Source of the DNA: Fragilariopsis cylindrus CCMP1102
Lineage: Eukaryota > Bacillariophyta > Bacillariophyceae > Bacillariales > Bacillariaceae
Length of the DNA: 64,000 nt
Direction: 5' to 3'
Assembly: GCA_900095095.1 (NCBI GenBank)
Contig: FMBT01000333.1
Coordinates: 62,001 to 126,000 of the forward strand
Shown piece by piece: positions 63,818 through 64,000 of the stretch (position 1 is its first letter; every line of letters starts with the position of its first letter). The notes under the pieces were generated by a model that was not told the DNA's origin, ran no database searches, and was given only the letters and a program-made list of their open reading frames with translations. The position numbers and the translations under genes were made by a program.

Positions 63818-64000
63818 TTAATTATGTTTCTTCTTTTTCTTCTTACTACTACTACTACTATTCGACTTCTTCTTCTTGTTCTTGTTCTTCTTTTTTTTCT
63901 TAAAACCATTACTTTTTTGCGCATCCTCCTCCTCGTTGTTGTTGTCACCGTTGTTTGTTGTTTCGTTTGATATAGAAGGTGTAAATACAATATCTTGTTG
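63818..64000 (-). CDS. C-terminal tail of a gene entering from the right edge
   Basis: The minus strand from the window edge is open for 60 codons and ends at TAA 63820-63818. It encodes QQDIVFTPSISNETTNNGDN, an acidic stretch, then a very basic tail of Lys runs with a short Ser block ending KKKHN. Such Lys-rich tails are common in nucleolar or RNA-binding proteins, but nothing more can be said. Another frame on the same strand is also open, so this assignment rests on the more protein-like composition. Confidence 0.4.
   Translation of the reverse strand, partial: QQDIVFTPSISNETTNNGDNNNEEEDAQKSNGFKKKKKNKNKKKKSNSSSSSKKKKKKHN

Noticed and set aside
1-64000. tRNA genes
   Set aside because: Reading by eye I found no stretch with a B-box-like GGTTCGAATCC in a plausible cloverleaf; near matches (e.g. 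around 44916) are simple repeats. A tRNAscan run would settle this.

Overview
This window is nuclear DNA of a diatom, most likely a cold-water or sea-ice pennate species of the Fragilariopsis/Pseudo-nitzschia type. The grounds are a two-exon fucoxanthin-chlorophyll binding protein with the AFAP-type plastid signal, a DUF3494 ice-binding protein, a DUF6824 protein (a domain frequent in diatoms), short GT-AG introns of 110-560 bases, Asn/Ser/Asp homopolymers in proteins, and gene-poor AT-rich spacers full of simple repeats. The species call is inference. No operons, CRISPR arrays, rRNA or tRNA genes were seen.

Layout, left to right. 1-1537 (-) is the 5' part of an armadillo-like gene that runs off the left edge. 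2511-4511 (+) is an acidic low-complexity protein. 6622-7680 (+) is an RmuC-domain protein. 8980-10091 (+, 2 exons) is an FCP antenna gene, convergent with a two-exon plastid protein (11429-12783, -) built from two copies of one domain. 13.9-17.2 kb holds decayed coding relics and short duplications. 18718-19641 (-) is a single-pass membrane protein with an in-frame TAG. 20627-22387 (+) is an unidentified membrane protein with an apparent frameshift at a GAT repeat. 23838-24863 (+) is the ice-binding protein. 25088-26510 (-) is a WD40 pseudogene, followed by a MITE at 26790-27016. 27128-30094 (-) joins CRAL-TRIO and DUF6824 domains. 33048-34850 (-) is a secreted fasciclin protein with a Gly/Tyr-rich tail. 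39691-40863 (-) is a secreted Lys/Ser/Pro repeat protein.

Right part: 43093-45871 (+) is a membrane-anchored metzincin protease; 46335-46442 is a foldback; 46.7-47.5 kb is a decayed gene; 48330-50453 (+) is a DUF262-DUF1524 (GmrSD-like) protein; 50596-51859 (-) is a plastid-type dehydroascorbate reductase; 52915-55530 (+) is a membrane LRR protein; 56588-56960 (+) is a relic of mitochondrial ATP synthase OSCP; 57879-61769 (-) is a 1296-residue surface protein with BspA-like repeats, a TASP stalk and a YadA-head-like domain; 63818-64000 (-) is the C-terminal tail of a gene entering from the right.

Functional themes: light harvesting and plastid redox (FCP, duplicated-domain plastid protein, DHAR), cell surface and cold or ice life (ice-binding protein, fasciclin, K/S/P repeat protein, LRR, BspA/YadA-like adhesin, metzincin), and two bacterial-type DNA-metabolism domains in a eukaryotic setting (RmuC, DUF262-DUF1524). 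The most unusual points are the domain fusions (CRAL-TRIO with DUF6824; BspA repeats with a YadA-like head; short acidic motifs plus a metzincin) and the internally duplicated plastid protein.
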